A stretch of DNA of 23,796 nt from CALDSL01 sp039810245 (lineage in GTDB: Bacteria; Chloroflexota; Anaerolineae; Anaerolineales; Anaerolineaceae). Both the position numbers and the translations under genes were made by a program. The DNA is taken from contig JBDHWQ010000031.1 in assembly GCA_039810245.1 (NCBI GenBank), forward strand, positions 1 through 23,796, in the 5' to 3' direction. The notes below the pieces were generated by a model. That model saw nothing but the letters and a program-made list of their open reading frames with translations, was not told the origin of the DNA and did no database searches. Below, piece by piece: positions 1 through 7,757 of the stretch (within the stretch, counting starts at the first letter, position 1; each line of letters starts with the position of its first letter).

Positions 1-99
1 GATGAGATCCTGGCGCGGCATTCGTTTGGTTTTTCGAAAACGAAGGCCGGGCTTCCCATATACAATCAACGCACCGAAACTATTTTTTGTGAGGTTCCC

Positions 100-555
100 A
101 TGCGTCATGATCGTGACGAAGTTATCGCCCGTGTAACCGATGAATTCGAGCTGCTGGATGCGTTCCTGGCCAGCCTTTCCCCCGCGGATTGGCAGCGCCC
201 GTTACCCCGTGCAGAGAGCAAAGACGCCTGGACGGTGAAGGACGCCGTGGCGCACGTGCTGTATTGGAAGGCCAACACTGCGCGCGCCATGCGCCGGCAA
301 CCACGCCCCGCCGAGGAGCGCGGGCTGCAGGTCAATGCGCTCAACCACCTGGTGTATTTGCGCTGGCGCGGCCGCTCGCCAGAAGAAGTCCTCGAATGGC
401 ACCGCCAGGTGCACGGTGATGTGCTCGCCGCGCTGCGCGACGCCCCGGACGCGTACTTCAGCGGCCGCGAGCGCAGTCCACAGTGGCCTTCTGACCTGAT
501 CGGCCACTCCGCCGAGCACCGCCTGAAGGATATTCCCCGCGCTTTGGGGCGGTGA
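100..555 (+). CDS. DinB-like (DinB/ClbS superfamily) four-helix protein
   Basis: This 151-residue protein looks like a small metal-binding four-helix-bundle protein of the DinB superfamily. Family members include thiol-dependent transferases and stress proteins, and the substrate here cannot be told. The sequence shows the typical helix-1 motif W-T-V-K-D-A-V-A-H with His52, and a C-terminal G-H-S-A-E-H motif with His136 and His140. Together these would make the usual three-His metal site. The start is the ATG at 100 because GTGAGG (89-94) lies just upstream. The frame is open back to position 1, but the upstream 33 codons do not look like this family, and a -10-like TACAAT (61-66) lies there. 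It stands alone, followed by the peptidase promoter. The fold is likely; the exact function is unknown. Confidence 0.75.
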   Translation: MRHDRDEVIARVTDEFELLDAFLASLSPADWQRPLPRAESKDAWTVKDAVAHVLYWKANTARAMRRQPRPAEERGLQVNALNHLVYLRWRGRSPEEVLEWHRQVHGDVLAALRDAPDAYFSGRERSPQWPSDLIGHSAEHRLKDIPRALGR

Positions 556-641
556 GGTATGTGAATGTACCGGGCGCGGAAGCGCATCCGTTGAATAAAC
601 GAGTATAGATCCTCTCCTTCGCGTTTCCGCGTTCCCCCCGT

Positions 642-670
642 TTGCGCTGCCTCGCGTTCTGCAATACAAT
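642..670 (+). promoter_or_regulatory. sigma70-type promoter of the M3 peptidase gene
   Basis: A -35 box TTGCGC (642-647) and a -10 box TACAAT (665-670) are separated by exactly 17 bp. The predicted transcript starts near 677 and gives a leader of about 24 nt. The same -35 hexamer and spacing recur before the DUF429 gene at 17632. The call rests on sequence match only. Confidence 0.55.
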
Positions 671-700
671 ATCCCAAATCTTCTCAGGAGCATTTTCCCC

Positions 701-2521
701 ATGCAATCGGAACAAACAACTGCATTACCTCATTGGGATATGACCCCGCTCTATCCCGCGCTCGATTCTGATGCCTTCCGCGCCGATTTTGATCGCCTTT
801 CTACGCTGCTGGACGATATGGCCGCTTTTCTGACGAGCATCGAGCCGCTGCCCGAGGGCGGCGCGCCTATGGCGCGGCTGGCCGAGGCTGCCGGCGGGCT
901 GGTGGAATACTATAACGTCGTGGCGCTGCTGGCCATGACCCTGCGCTCTTACCTCACCGGCTTCACCGCGGTTGACTCTTTCAACACCGAAGCGCGCAAG
1001 ATCGAATCGCAGTTCCAGGTGCTGGGCGCGCGCATCGACGAGATGCAGACCCGCTTCCGCGCCTGGTTTGGCGCGGTGGATGCGCAGCTTCCGGAAATTC
1101 TAGCCGCCAGTCCGGCCGCGGCGGCGCATGCTTTTGCGCTGCAGGAAGCCGCCGAGCGCAGCCGCTACCAGATGTCGCCAGAGAAAGAGACACTGGCCTC
1201 CGAGTTGGGCCTGAGCGGCGCACAGGCCTGGAACAAGCTGCAGGGCACGGTGACCTCACAGCTCAGCGTGGATTTTGAGCTCGACGGCCGGACGCAGAAG
1301 CTCTCCATGCCCGCGCTGATTAACCTGCGCTCGCACCCCGATGAAGCCGTGCGCCACCACGCGTACGACGCCGAGACCGCTGCCTGGGTATCGGTGCGCG
1401 AGCCGCTGGCCGCCGCGATGAACGGCATTAAAGGCGCCACGCTGACTCTGGCTAAACACCGCGGCCGGCCCGATCCATTGGACGCCGCACTCGAGCTGGC
1501 GCGTATCGACCGCGCCACGCTGGACGCCATGCTGGGCGCGATGGTCGACTCGCTGCCTGCGTTCCGCGGCTACTTCCATGCCAAGGCTCGCCTTATGGGG
1601 AAAGAGCGCCTGGCCTGGTGGGATCTGTTCGCGCCGGCCGGCAAGAACGAGCGCCAGTTCGGCTGGCCCGAGACGCGCGCCTTCCTGCTGGAAAACTTCA
1701 GCGGCTTTTCCGGCGAGCTTGCCAGCATGGTGCAGCGTGCTTTCGAGGAAAACTGGATCGACGCCGAATCGCACCCCGGCAAGCGCGGCGGCGCGTTCTG
1801 CATGGGCGTGCCCATGATCCAGCAGTCGCGCGTGCTCACCAATTTTGATGGCTCCCTGGACCAGGTGTCCACCGTGGCGCACGAGCTTGGCCATGCCTTC
1901 CACAACTACTGCATTTACAAGGCCGGCAAGACTCCGCTGCAGAGCCGTACACCCATGACCCTGGCCGAAACCGCCTCGATCATGAACGAGACCATCGTGC
2001 AGAACGCCATTCTGGCTCGCGCGGCCAGCAACGAGGAAGCCCTGGGCATCCTCGAAACCGGGCTTATCGGCGATTCGCAGGTCATTGTAGATATCTACTC
2101 GCGCTTTTTGTTCGAGCGCGAGGTCTTTACGCGCCGCGCCAATGCTGAGCTGTCGGCTGATGAGCTGTGCGATGTGATGGCCTGGGCGCAGCGTGAAGCC
2201 TACGGCGACGGGCTGGACGAGCGCTATCTCCAGCCCTACATGTGGACCTGGAAGCCGCATTACTACTCCGCCGACCTGCCGTTCTACAACTTCCCCTACG
2301 CTTTCGGCTTGCTCTTTGGCCTGGGCCTGTACGCCATCTACCAGCAGCGCGGCGCGGATTTCGTGCCGGATTACATGGCCCTGCTATCTTCCACCGGGGA
2401 AGGCAGCGCCGCCGACCTGGCCGCGCGCTTCGGCATCGACATCCGCCAGAAGGATTTCTGGGCGCGCAGCCTGGGCGTGATCGGAGAGCGCATCCAGCGC
2501 TATATCGCTCTGGTAGGCTAA
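701..2521 (+). CDS. pepF: M3 family oligoendopeptidase (PepF-like)
   Basis: This is a cytoplasmic zinc metallopeptidase of family M3 that cuts short peptides and takes part in peptide turnover. At 606 residues it has the normal PepF length. The catalytic H-E-L-G-H motif is at residues 394-398 (His394 and His398 bind zinc, Glu395 is the base), and the third ligand Glu423 lies in the downstream motif M-T-L-A-E-T. A Tyr- and Trp-rich C-terminal region (around residue 515-545, including L-P-F-Y-N-F-P-Y) is typical of the substrate-closing domain. The ATG at 701 is preceded by AGGAG (686-690). The gene is monocistronic, with its own promoter upstream and a strong terminator after the stop. Family assignment is firm; the peptide substrates are unknown. 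Confidence 0.93.
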   Translation: MQSEQTTALPHWDMTPLYPALDSDAFRADFDRLSTLLDDMAAFLTSIEPLPEGGAPMARLAEAAGGLVEYYNVVALLAMTLRSYLTGFTAVDSFNTEARKIESQFQVLGARIDEMQTRFRAWFGAVDAQLPEILAASPAAAAHAFALQEAAERSRYQMSPEKETLASELGLSGAQAWNKLQGTVTSQLSVDFELDGRTQKLSMPALINLRSHPDEAVRHHAYDAETAAWVSVREPLAAAMNGIKGATLTLAKHRGRPDPLDAALELARIDRATLDAMLGAMVDSLPAFRGYFHAKARLMGKERLAWWDLFAPAGKNERQFGWPETRAFLLENFSGFSGELASMVQRAFEENWIDAESHPGKRGGAFCMGVPMIQQSRVLTNFDGSLDQVSTVAHELGHAFHNYCIYKAGKTPLQSRTPMTLAETASIMNETIVQNAILARAASNEEALGILETGLIGDSQVIVDIYSRFLFEREVFTRRANAELSADELCDVMAWAQREAYGDGLDERYLQPYMWTWKPHYYSADLPFYNFPYAFGLLFGLGLYAIYQQRGADFVPDYMALLSSTGEGSAADLAARFGIDIRQKDFWARSLGVIGERIQRYIALVG

Positions 2522-2544
2522 GTTTCTTCAGGTGTTAGCAACAG

Positions 2545-2577
2545 CGCCCCCGGCATGACTTCGCCGGGGGCGTTTCG
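2545..2577 (+). terminator. intrinsic terminator after the M3 peptidase
   Basis: A perfect 10-bp stem pairs CGCCCCCGGC (2545-2554) with GCCGGGGGCG (2563-2572) across an 8-nt loop and is followed by TTTCGTT. It lies 24 nt after the peptidase stop. Confidence 0.8.
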
Positions 2578-2608
2578 TTCATCCATATGCAGCATGCCAT
2601 CGCCAAAA

Positions 2609-2653
2609 GGGTCACGCTGGCCGGTGCGCCATATAGGCCTGCCAATGTGACCC
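2609..2653. repeat. imperfect inverted repeat upstream of the hemolysin III gene
   Basis: The left arm GGGTCACGCTGGC (2609-2621) pairs with GCCAATGTGACCC (2641-2653) at 11 of 13 positions. The pairing continues inward with one mismatch and two more G-C pairs. The loop is about 13 nt. It lies 69 bp before the chosen start of the hemolysin III gene and has no T-run, so it is more likely a regulatory or mobile palindrome than a terminator. Confidence 0.45.
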
Positions 2654-2721
2654 GGCGCACATGCGCCAGGCGGGTGGCTCGCGTACACTCATCCCCGGAG
2701 CTTATTGTGGAGAAAATACGT

Positions 2722-3372
2722 ATGCAATTGTGCTTTCGCGACCCTGCCAGCGCCATCACCCACCTGGGTGGCGCGCTGGCTGCCTCGGTTGGTGCGGTTG
2801 CGCTGATCGGTGGCAGAGCGCTGCCGCCGCCCGCGCTGGCCGCGCTATTGGTTTATAGCGCCAGCCTGGTGCTGCTGTTCCTTGCCAGCGGCATCTACCA
2901 TGCGCGGGTTGCGTCGCCGCGCGTCATTGAAAAGTTACGCCGGTTGGACCACTCTGCCATCTATTTGCTGATCGCCGGAACGTACACGCCGTTCTGCGTG
3001 CTGGCTTTCACCGGCTTCTGGCGCTGGGGGCTGCTGAGCATCATCTGGCTGCTGGCGCTGGCTGGCATCCTTGCTAAAGTGTGGATTCTGGATGCGCCGC
3101 GTTGGCTGACGGCCGGCCTGTACGTGGGTATGGGCTGGATCAGCATCCTCGCCATGCGCCAGATGCTGGCGGCTCTACCAGTGGCCTCGCTGGGCTGGCT
3201 TTTCGCCGGCGGGGTCATCTACACCCTGGGCGCGCTGGTATACGCCACAAAAAAGCTGGATTTCCGACCCGGCGTGTTTGGTTTCCACGAAGTCTGGCAC
3301 CTGTTCGTGCTGCTCGGCGCTGCGTCACATTTCCTGGCGGTGTATTTCCTGGCACGCGCGGCGCTTGTATAA
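2722..3372 (+). CDS. hemolysin III / TrhA family membrane protein
   Basis: This is a seven-helix integral membrane protein of the hemolysin III family (TrhA/YqfA, related to PAQR receptors), thought to be involved in membrane energy or lipid homeostasis rather than haemolysis. Visible family motifs are S-G-I-Y-H near residue 55, the stretch L-D-H-S-A-I-Y-L-L-I-A-G-T-Y-T-P near 75, and the C-terminal H-E-V-W-H with a further His, giving the conserved Ser/Asp/three-His metal site. The length is 216 residues, normal for the family. The ATG at 2722 was chosen because GGAG (2709-2712) precedes it and the protein then begins with the usual F-R-D-P segment. An in-frame ATG at 2587 would add 45 atypical residues. 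It is a single gene between two hairpins. Confidence 0.88.
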   Translation: MQLCFRDPASAITHLGGALAASVGAVALIGGRALPPPALAALLVYSASLVLLFLASGIYHARVASPRVIEKLRRLDHSAIYLLIAGTYTPFCVLAFTGFWRWGLLSIIWLLALAGILAKVWILDAPRWLTAGLYVGMGWISILAMRQMLAALPVASLGWLFAGGVIYTLGALVYATKKLDFRPGVFGFHEVWHLFVLLGAASHFLAVYFLARAALV

Positions 3373-3373
3373 G

Positions 3374-3391
3374 CCGCGCCGGCCGGCGCGG
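3374..3391. repeat. perfect 18-bp GC palindrome after the hemolysin III gene
   Basis: CCGCGCCGGCCGGCGCGG is a perfect palindrome directly after the stop codon at 3372. It has no T-run. It could form a hairpin that stabilises the 3' end or helps termination, or it may simply reflect local GC bias. Confidence 0.35.
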
Positions 3392-3411
3392 TATGCTCTC
3401 GCGCCGGCTTC

Positions 3412-3420
3412 TGCTAAAAT
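3412..3420 (+). promoter_or_regulatory. possible extended -10 promoter of lplA
   Basis: TGCTAAAAT matches an extended -10 element (TGn followed by TAAAAT, 3415-3420), 37 bp before the lplA start. No good -35 box is visible 17 bp upstream, so this is tentative. Confidence 0.35.
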
Positions 3421-3456
3421 GGGGACGAACTACCACACTCACCCAAGGGAGCCGCG

Positions 3457-4443
3457 ATGATCTTTGTCGATAACGAGCGAAATTACGATGCCTACCTGAA
3501 CCTGGCGCTGGAAGAGTACCTGATGCGTAATGTGCGCCCGGACGATGACATCCTGCTGTTTTATATCAACGCGCCTTCGATTATTATTGGCCGCAACCAG
3601 AACACCATTGAGGAAATCAACCAGAAGTACGTCAGCGAGCACGGTATCAAAGTGGTGCGGCGGCTTTCGGGCGGCGGCGCGGTATACCACGACCTGGGCA
3701 ATCTCAATTTTAGCTTTATTACTCCCAACCAGCGCGAGAACGTGCATAACTTCCGCAAGTTCACTGAGCCGGTGGTGAAAGTGCTTAATGACCTGGGCGT
3801 GCCAGCCGAGGTGGGTGGCCGGAATGATATCCTGGTGGATGGGCGCAAGATTTCCGGCAACGCGCAGTATATCGCCGGGCAGCGCATGGTCAGCCACGGC
3901 ACGCTGCTGTTCGACTCCGACCTGTCGCAGGTGGCCGAAGCGCTGAACGTCAAGATGAGCAAGATTGAGTCGAAGGGCATCAAGTCGGTGCGCAGCCGCG
4001 TGGCCAACATCAGCGAGTTCCTCACCGGTAAAATGACCACAGAGGAGTTCCGCCTCAAGGTGCTGCGCGGGCTGATGGGCACAGACGACTTTGAGCAGTA
4101 CCGGCTCACCCCGGTGGACTGGCAGGGCGCGCGCAAGCTGGCGGATGAGCGCTACACCCAGTGGGAATGGAATTATGGCAGCTCACCGGCCTTCAACGTG
4201 CAAAAGGTACAGCGCTTTCCCATTGGCGAAGTGGATGCGCGTATTGATGTACAGCGCGGCGTAATCAGCCATATCACCTTTTTTGGCGACTTTTTCGGCC
4301 GCGAGGACGTTTCCGCGCTGGCGGCGCTGCTCACCGGCGTGCGTTACGATCCCCAGCACCTGGGCCAGGCGCTGGAAGGCACGCAGGTGGAGCGCTACTT
4401 TACCGGCGTCACCAACGCCGAGTTCCTGGAATTCCTGTATTAA
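3457..4443 (+). CDS. lplA: lipoate-protein ligase A
   Basis: This enzyme activates free lipoate with ATP and attaches it to the lysine of lipoyl domains in 2-oxoacid dehydrogenases or the glycine cleavage H protein. The 328-residue length covers both the catalytic domain and the C-terminal accessory domain. Visible motifs are the lipoate-binding loop R-R-L-S-G-G-G-A-V-Y-H-D near residue 68, followed by G-N-L-N-F-S-F, and the G-R-K-I-S-G-N-A-Q motif with the catalytic Lys131. The ATG at 3457 has AAGGGAG just upstream. No lipoylated partner or lipoate synthase gene is in the window, so use of scavenged lipoate is inferred. It converges on the activase gene across a shared terminator. Confidence 0.93.
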   Translation: MIFVDNERNYDAYLNLALEEYLMRNVRPDDDILLFYINAPSIIIGRNQNTIEEINQKYVSEHGIKVVRRLSGGGAVYHDLGNLNFSFITPNQRENVHNFRKFTEPVVKVLNDLGVPAEVGGRNDILVDGRKISGNAQYIAGQRMVSHGTLLFDSDLSQVAEALNVKMSKIESKGIKSVRSRVANISEFLTGKMTTEEFRLKVLRGLMGTDDFEQYRLTPVDWQGARKLADERYTQWEWNYGSSPAFNVQKVQRFPIGEVDARIDVQRGVISHITFFGDFFGREDVSALAALLTGVRYDPQHLGQALEGTQVERYFTGVTNAEFLEFLY

Positions 4444-4449
4444 ATACAG

Positions 4450-4479
4450 CACCGGGGGAGCCAATCGGCTTCCCCGGTG
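4450..4479. terminator. bidirectional hairpin between lplA and the activase gene
   Basis: A 13-bp stem (4450-4462 with 4467-4479, one G-T wobble) has a 4-nt loop AATC. The tails are moderately T-rich on both strands (TTGTGTCTATTCTT on +, TGTATTTAATA on -). It lies between two converging genes, so it likely ends both transcripts. Confidence 0.65.
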
Positions 4480-4485
4480 TTGTGT

Positions 4486-5427
4486 CTATTCTTCCAATCG
4501 TACCGGTAGCGAGTAGGCGCGCAGCGTGGCAGTAGCGCGGGCGTCGTTCGCATGCGGAGCGGGGGGCAGGTCTTTCAAACCAAACGTGCGGTCGAGGTGC
4601 GGGTACTTGGCCAGCGCGGCATCGTTGAATGGCAGCAGGTCTACGCGCTGGATGGAAGGCAGCCGCGCAGCCAGCGCCGCGATCTGGCGCAGGTTCGCTT
4701 CGCTGTCGGTCACACCGGGGATCAGTGGCACGCGCAGGATGATGGCGTGACCGTGCTGGGCCAGGCTTTCGAGGTTGTCCAGGATGGCATGGTTAGACAC
4801 GCCGGTAAAGCGTATATGCTCGGCCTCGTCCACCAGCTTGACGTCGAACAAGAACACGTCTACCAGGCTGCGCACCGCGTCAAAACTTTCCCACACTGCA
4901 CAACCGCAGGTATCCAGCGCGGTGTGGATGCCGCGCTCGCGGCAGCCTTCCAGAACCGCCTGCGCGAAAACGCGCTGCAGCATCGGCTCGCCGCCGGAGA
5001 GGGTGACACCGCCGCCGGTAGCGCGGAACACTTCCTGCTGCGGCAGGATCTCGGCCATCACGTCCGCTGCGCTCATCTCGCGCCCGCAAATCTCTCTTGC
5101 TCCGCTCTCGCATTCGGTGATGCAGTCGGCGCACATGGTGCAGTGCAGGTGGTCGGTGCGGTAGCGTTCGCCGTCTTCCACCACCGCATTCACCGGGCAA
5201 ACGCTCACGCACCGGCCACAGCGCGTGCAGCGTTCCTGATAAAATAGGATCTCGGGCGCGGCGCTCTGGCCTTCGGGGTTGACGCACCAGGCGCAGTGCA
5301 ACGGGCAGCCCTTGAGCAGCACTGTGGTGCGCGTGCCAGGACCGTCATGCAGCGCGCCGTGACGGATATCAAAAACCAGGCCGGTAGAAGTTTCCATCGC
5401 AATTCCCGCTTGTGATATTTCGGACAT
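4486..5427 (-). CDS. glycyl-radical enzyme activating protein (radical SAM, PFL-activase family)
   Basis: This radical SAM enzyme uses S-adenosylmethionine and a 4Fe-4S cluster to install the glycyl radical on a partner enzyme. The radical SAM motif is C-P-L-H-C-A-W-C near residues 41-48 (C-x3-C-x2-C). It is followed by a two-cluster ferredoxin-like insert (C-T-R-C-G-R-C-V-S-V-C-P and C-T-M-C-A-D-C-I-T-E-C) and the SAM-binding motif G-G-G-V-T-L-S-G-G-E-P. The insert is typical of activases for glycerol dehydratase, benzylsuccinate-type and related enzymes rather than the short pyruvate formate-lyase activase. The length is 313 residues. The ATG at 5427 sits exactly where the predicted transcript would start, so it may be leaderless. 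An in-frame ATG at 5397 is the alternative. No partner glycyl-radical enzyme is in the window. Confidence 0.9.
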   Translation of the reverse strand: MSEISQAGIAMETSTGLVFDIRHGALHDGPGTRTTVLLKGCPLHCAWCVNPEGQSAAPEILFYQERCTRCGRCVSVCPVNAVVEDGERYRTDHLHCTMCADCITECESGAREICGREMSAADVMAEILPQQEVFRATGGGVTLSGGEPMLQRVFAQAVLEGCRERGIHTALDTCGCAVWESFDAVRSLVDVFLFDVKLVDEAEHIRFTGVSNHAILDNLESLAQHGHAIILRVPLIPGVTDSEANLRQIAALAARLPSIQRVDLLPFNDAALAKYPHLDRTFGLKDLPPAPHANDARATATLRAYSLPVRLEE

Positions 5428-5433
5428 ACTGTG

Positions 5434-5463
5434 ATTATGCCACGCAATGCCATACTTTGTTAG
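5434..5463 (-). promoter_or_regulatory. extended -10 promoter of the activase gene, leaderless spacing
   Basis: On the minus strand the -35-like CTAACA (5463-5458), an 18-bp spacer and CATAAT (5439-5434) preceded by TGG form an extended -10 promoter. The hexamer is followed by 6 nt and then the ATG at 5427, so +1 would coincide with the start codon. Confidence 0.5.
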
Positions 5464-5513
5464 TCCTATTTGTCCTATCGTGAGCAGACAAAAGGCAAGT
5501 TAAGGAGCTTTGC

Positions 5514-6761
5514 ATGAACCCATCCCTGCGTATCCAGTCCCGGCGCTTCCTCGATGACTTTGCCGCGCTCAGCCGCATCGGCGCAACGCCGGATGGCGGC
5601 GTTAATCGTCCCTCGCTTTCGCCTGCCGACCTCGAAGCGCGCGCCTGGTTTGCAGGGCGCGCCCGCGCTGCCGGGCTGGAAGTTCATCAGGACGAGGCCG
5701 GCAACCAGAGCGCGCGGTTGGCGTGCGGCCGGCCCGGGGCGGGGGCGCTGCTGCTCGGTTCGCATCTCGATTCAATGGTCAACGGCGGGCGATTCGATGG
5801 CGCGTTGGGCGTATGCGCCGCGCTGGAAGTGCTGCGCACCGTTCAGGAGCAGGGCATCGCGCTGCCGGTGGACCTGGAAGTAATCAACTTTACCGACGAA
5901 GAAGGCACGCTGGTTGGGCTGCTGGGCAGCCGCGCCCTGGCCGGCGCGCTGGAAGACGGCGTGCTGCAGGACCCCAAGTGCGGTCGTAAGGAGCTGGAAG
6001 CGCGCTTCACCGCCGCGGGGCTGGACCTGGGGCGCATCCATGAAGCAGCCCGCCCGGTAGGGGCCGTGCGCGGCTACCTGGAGCTGCACATCGAGCAGGG
6101 CCAGCGCCTGGAGCGCGCCAGCCTGCCGGTGGGCATCGTCACCGCCATCACCGGCATCTGCGGTTACCGGCTAATATTTTCCGGGCGTGCGGACCATTCA
6201 GGCACCACACCGATGCCCGACCGGCTGGATGCCGGGCTGGGAGCTGCCGGCTTCCTGCTGGCGGCGCGCGAACAGGTACTGCGCGATTTTCCGGGCTGCG
6301 TGGTAAACGTGGGGCGGGTAGAGTTCTTCCCCGGCGCATTCAACATCGTGCCCGAGCGCGCCGTGGTGGGGCTGGAGTTCCGCTCGCCGGATGCGCGCCA
6401 GTTGCAGGAAATGGAAATGGCGCTGCTGAAGACTGCTCGCGGCCAGGCCAACCGTTATAACCTGGGCCTCCAGACCGATCACCTGTACACCGAGCAGCCC
6501 GCATTGATGTCAGCCGAAGCGCAGGCGGCGCTGGCCGCCGCCGCGGACGGGCTGGGGCTGGCGCACCAGCCGCTGGCATCCTTTGCCGGTCACGACGCGC
6601 AAGTGATGGCGCGCATTTGCCCGGCCGGGATGGTATTTGTGCCATCGGTGGATGGGGCCAGCCACGCACCGCGCGAGCTGACGCGCGAAGCGGATATGAT
6701 CAACGGGGCCAATGTGTTACTGCATGCCGCGCTGCGGTTGGCCGAGGCGCTGGTTCAGTAA
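5514..6761 (+). CDS. Zn-dependent M20 amidohydrolase (N-carbamoyl-L-amino acid hydrolase / allantoate amidohydrolase type)
   Basis: This is a cytoplasmic binuclear metal hydrolase of the M20 family that removes carbamoyl or ureido groups from amino-acid-like substrates, as in purine or pyrimidine breakdown. The metal ligands are all visible: His84 in G-S-H-L-D, bridging Asp95 in R-F-D-G-A-L-G, Glu130 in D-E-E-G, His192 in L-H-I-E-Q-G and His384 in G-A-S-H. The dimerisation-domain motif R-A-D-H-S-G-T-T-P-M is also present. The length of 415 residues is typical. The ATG at 5514 follows AAGGAG. Its 3' end overlaps the rhodanese gene by 7 bp in a tail-to-tail arrangement with no terminator between them. 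Whether the substrate is allantoate, a carbamoyl amino acid or a carbamoyl beta-alanine cannot be told from sequence. Confidence 0.9.
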   Translation: MNPSLRIQSRRFLDDFAALSRIGATPDGGVNRPSLSPADLEARAWFAGRARAAGLEVHQDEAGNQSARLACGRPGAGALLLGSHLDSMVNGGRFDGALGVCAALEVLRTVQEQGIALPVDLEVINFTDEEGTLVGLLGSRALAGALEDGVLQDPKCGRKELEARFTAAGLDLGRIHEAARPVGAVRGYLELHIEQGQRLERASLPVGIVTAITGICGYRLIFSGRADHSGTTPMPDRLDAGLGAAGFLLAAREQVLRDFPGCVVNVGRVEFFPGAFNIVPERAVVGLEFRSPDARQLQEMEMALLKTARGQANRYNLGLQTDHLYTEQPALMSAEAQAALAAAADGLGLAHQPLASFAGHDAQVMARICPAGMVFVPSVDGASHAPRELTREADMINGANVLLHAALRLAEALVQ

Positions 6762-7114
6762 AAACCAATACCTGGGTCAATAATTTGCGCATAGGCATCA
6801 ATGCCGCCGGTCAGATTGTAGACTTGCTGCCAGCCGAGCATTCGCAGCCAGGCCACCACCTGCGCGCTGCGCATCCCCAGGTGGCACATCACCACCACCG
6901 GCGCGGCCGGGTTGCGTGCCGGCTCAGGCAGCAGCGGGTCGGGGTGGGCGGCCAGCAGGCTGAGCGGTGCGTAGACTACGCGCGGGTCATGCAGCCGCGC
7001 CCGGCCGATCTCAAAACGTTCGCGCACGTCCATGATCACCAGGTCCGGGCGTGTTTGCATCCACTCAGCCAGCTCCTGCGGGCTGACGGCCGGGATCGGC
7101 TCCAGCTTACCCAT
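6755..7114 (-). CDS. single-domain rhodanese-like sulfurtransferase
   Basis: This 119-residue protein is a single rhodanese domain that transfers sulfane sulfur through a persulfide cysteine. Cys77 in C-H-L-G-M-R-S is the active-site loop, and Asp29-Val-Arg31 is the conserved structural motif. The start at 7114 was chosen because its ATG overlaps the stop of the upstream phosphatase by 8 nt (ATGGGTAA), which implies translational coupling. The frame extends further upstream but only through phosphatase coding sequence. It is the last gene of the rarA-phosphatase-rhodanese overlap chain, and its 3' end runs 7 bp into the convergent amidohydrolase gene. Family assignment is firm; the sulfur acceptor is unknown. 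Confidence 0.88.
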   Translation of the reverse strand: MGKLEPIPAVSPQELAEWMQTRPDLVIMDVRERFEIGRARLHDPRVVYAPLSLLAAHPDPLLPEPARNPAAPVVVMCHLGMRSAQVVAWLRMLGWQQVYNLTGGIDAYAQIIDPGIGFY

Positions 7115-7757
7115 GGGCTTCCGGCTTCTCCCCCGGCTCTTTTTTCGGCTTCGGCCACACCCAGCCGGGCAGGAAGTTGACGTTGCCAACAAAGACGCGC
7201 CCCTGGTGCAGGAATATGCTCGTCACCGAGGCAGTATCGACGCCAACGCGCTGGAAGGCGTCCAGCGGCATGGCCAGGAAATGGCTCACCGCCAGGCGGA
7301 TGGTGTCGCTGTGCGAGAAGCACGCCACCAGGTCTTTCTCTTCGTGCCACCCGGCGATCTCTTCGATGGCCATGGCCACGCGCTGCTGCGCTTCGTAAAA
7401 CGACTCGCCGCCGGGAAAGCGCATCCCCGAGGGTTTCTCCTGCACCATCTTCCATAATTTTCGCCGCGCGAGCTGTTTGAGCGTTTTGCCCTGCCATTCG
7501 CCAAAGTTTACCTCGGTGAGGCCGGGGTGCATCTGCACTTGCAGGTTATGCTGCTCGGCCAGCGGTTCGGCGGTTTGCAGCGCGCGCTCCAGTGGGCTGC
7601 TGTAGACGGCTTTGAGCGGCGCGTCTTTTAGAAAATCGGCGATGGCCTGGGCCTGTTTGCGCCCGGCGTCGTTCAGATAAACTTTGGGTAAATGCCCCGC
7701 CAGGCGCTTTCCAACAAAGTTATTTTGCCCGTGGCGGATCAGCAGGATGGTCGTCAT
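7107..7757 (-). CDS. histidine phosphatase superfamily protein (phosphoglycerate mutase-like)
   Basis: This is a 216-residue enzyme of the histidine phosphatase superfamily, which forms a phosphohistidine during phosphoryl transfer. The catalytic core is complete: Arg8-His9-Gly10 near the N-terminus, Arg58, Glu82 and His149 in F-S-H-S-D-T-I-R. The sequence pattern resembles the actinobacterial MSMEG_4193 phosphomutase-like subgroup, though this is from memory. The C-terminal 25 residues are Pro/Lys-rich (P-K-P-K-K-E-P-G-E-K-P). The ATG at 7757 lies inside the end of rarA (38-bp overlap) with GGAG upstream, and its stop overlaps the rhodanese start. The substrate is unknown. Confidence 0.88.
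   Translation of the reverse strand: MTTILLIRHGQNNFVGKRLAGHLPKVYLNDAGRKQAQAIADFLKDAPLKAVYSSPLERALQTAEPLAEQHNLQVQMHPGLTEVNFGEWQGKTLKQLARRKLWKMVQEKPSGMRFPGGESFYEAQQRVAMAIEEIAGWHEEKDLVACFSHSDTIRLAVSHFLAMPLDAFQRVGVDTASVTSIFLHQGRVFVGNVNFLPGWVWPKPKKEPGEKPEAHG

Noticed and set aside
1..99. The inverted pair TTCGTTT (21-27) and AAACGAA (38-44) and a possible upstream coding tail
   Set aside because: The arms are short and without a T-run in the right place, and no recognisable protein end is present; the stretch holds at most a weak -10-like TACAAT at 61-66.
1256..2260. A 334-codon minus-strand frame inside the M3 peptidase gene
   Set aside because: The peptidase frame carries the zinc motif and full family length; the antisense frame is explained by GC-rich codon usage.
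2587..2721. An N-terminal extension of the hemolysin III protein from the ATG at 2587
   Set aside because: The added 45 residues are unlike the family, would run through the inverted repeat at 2609-2653, and the ATG at 2722 has a good ribosome binding site.
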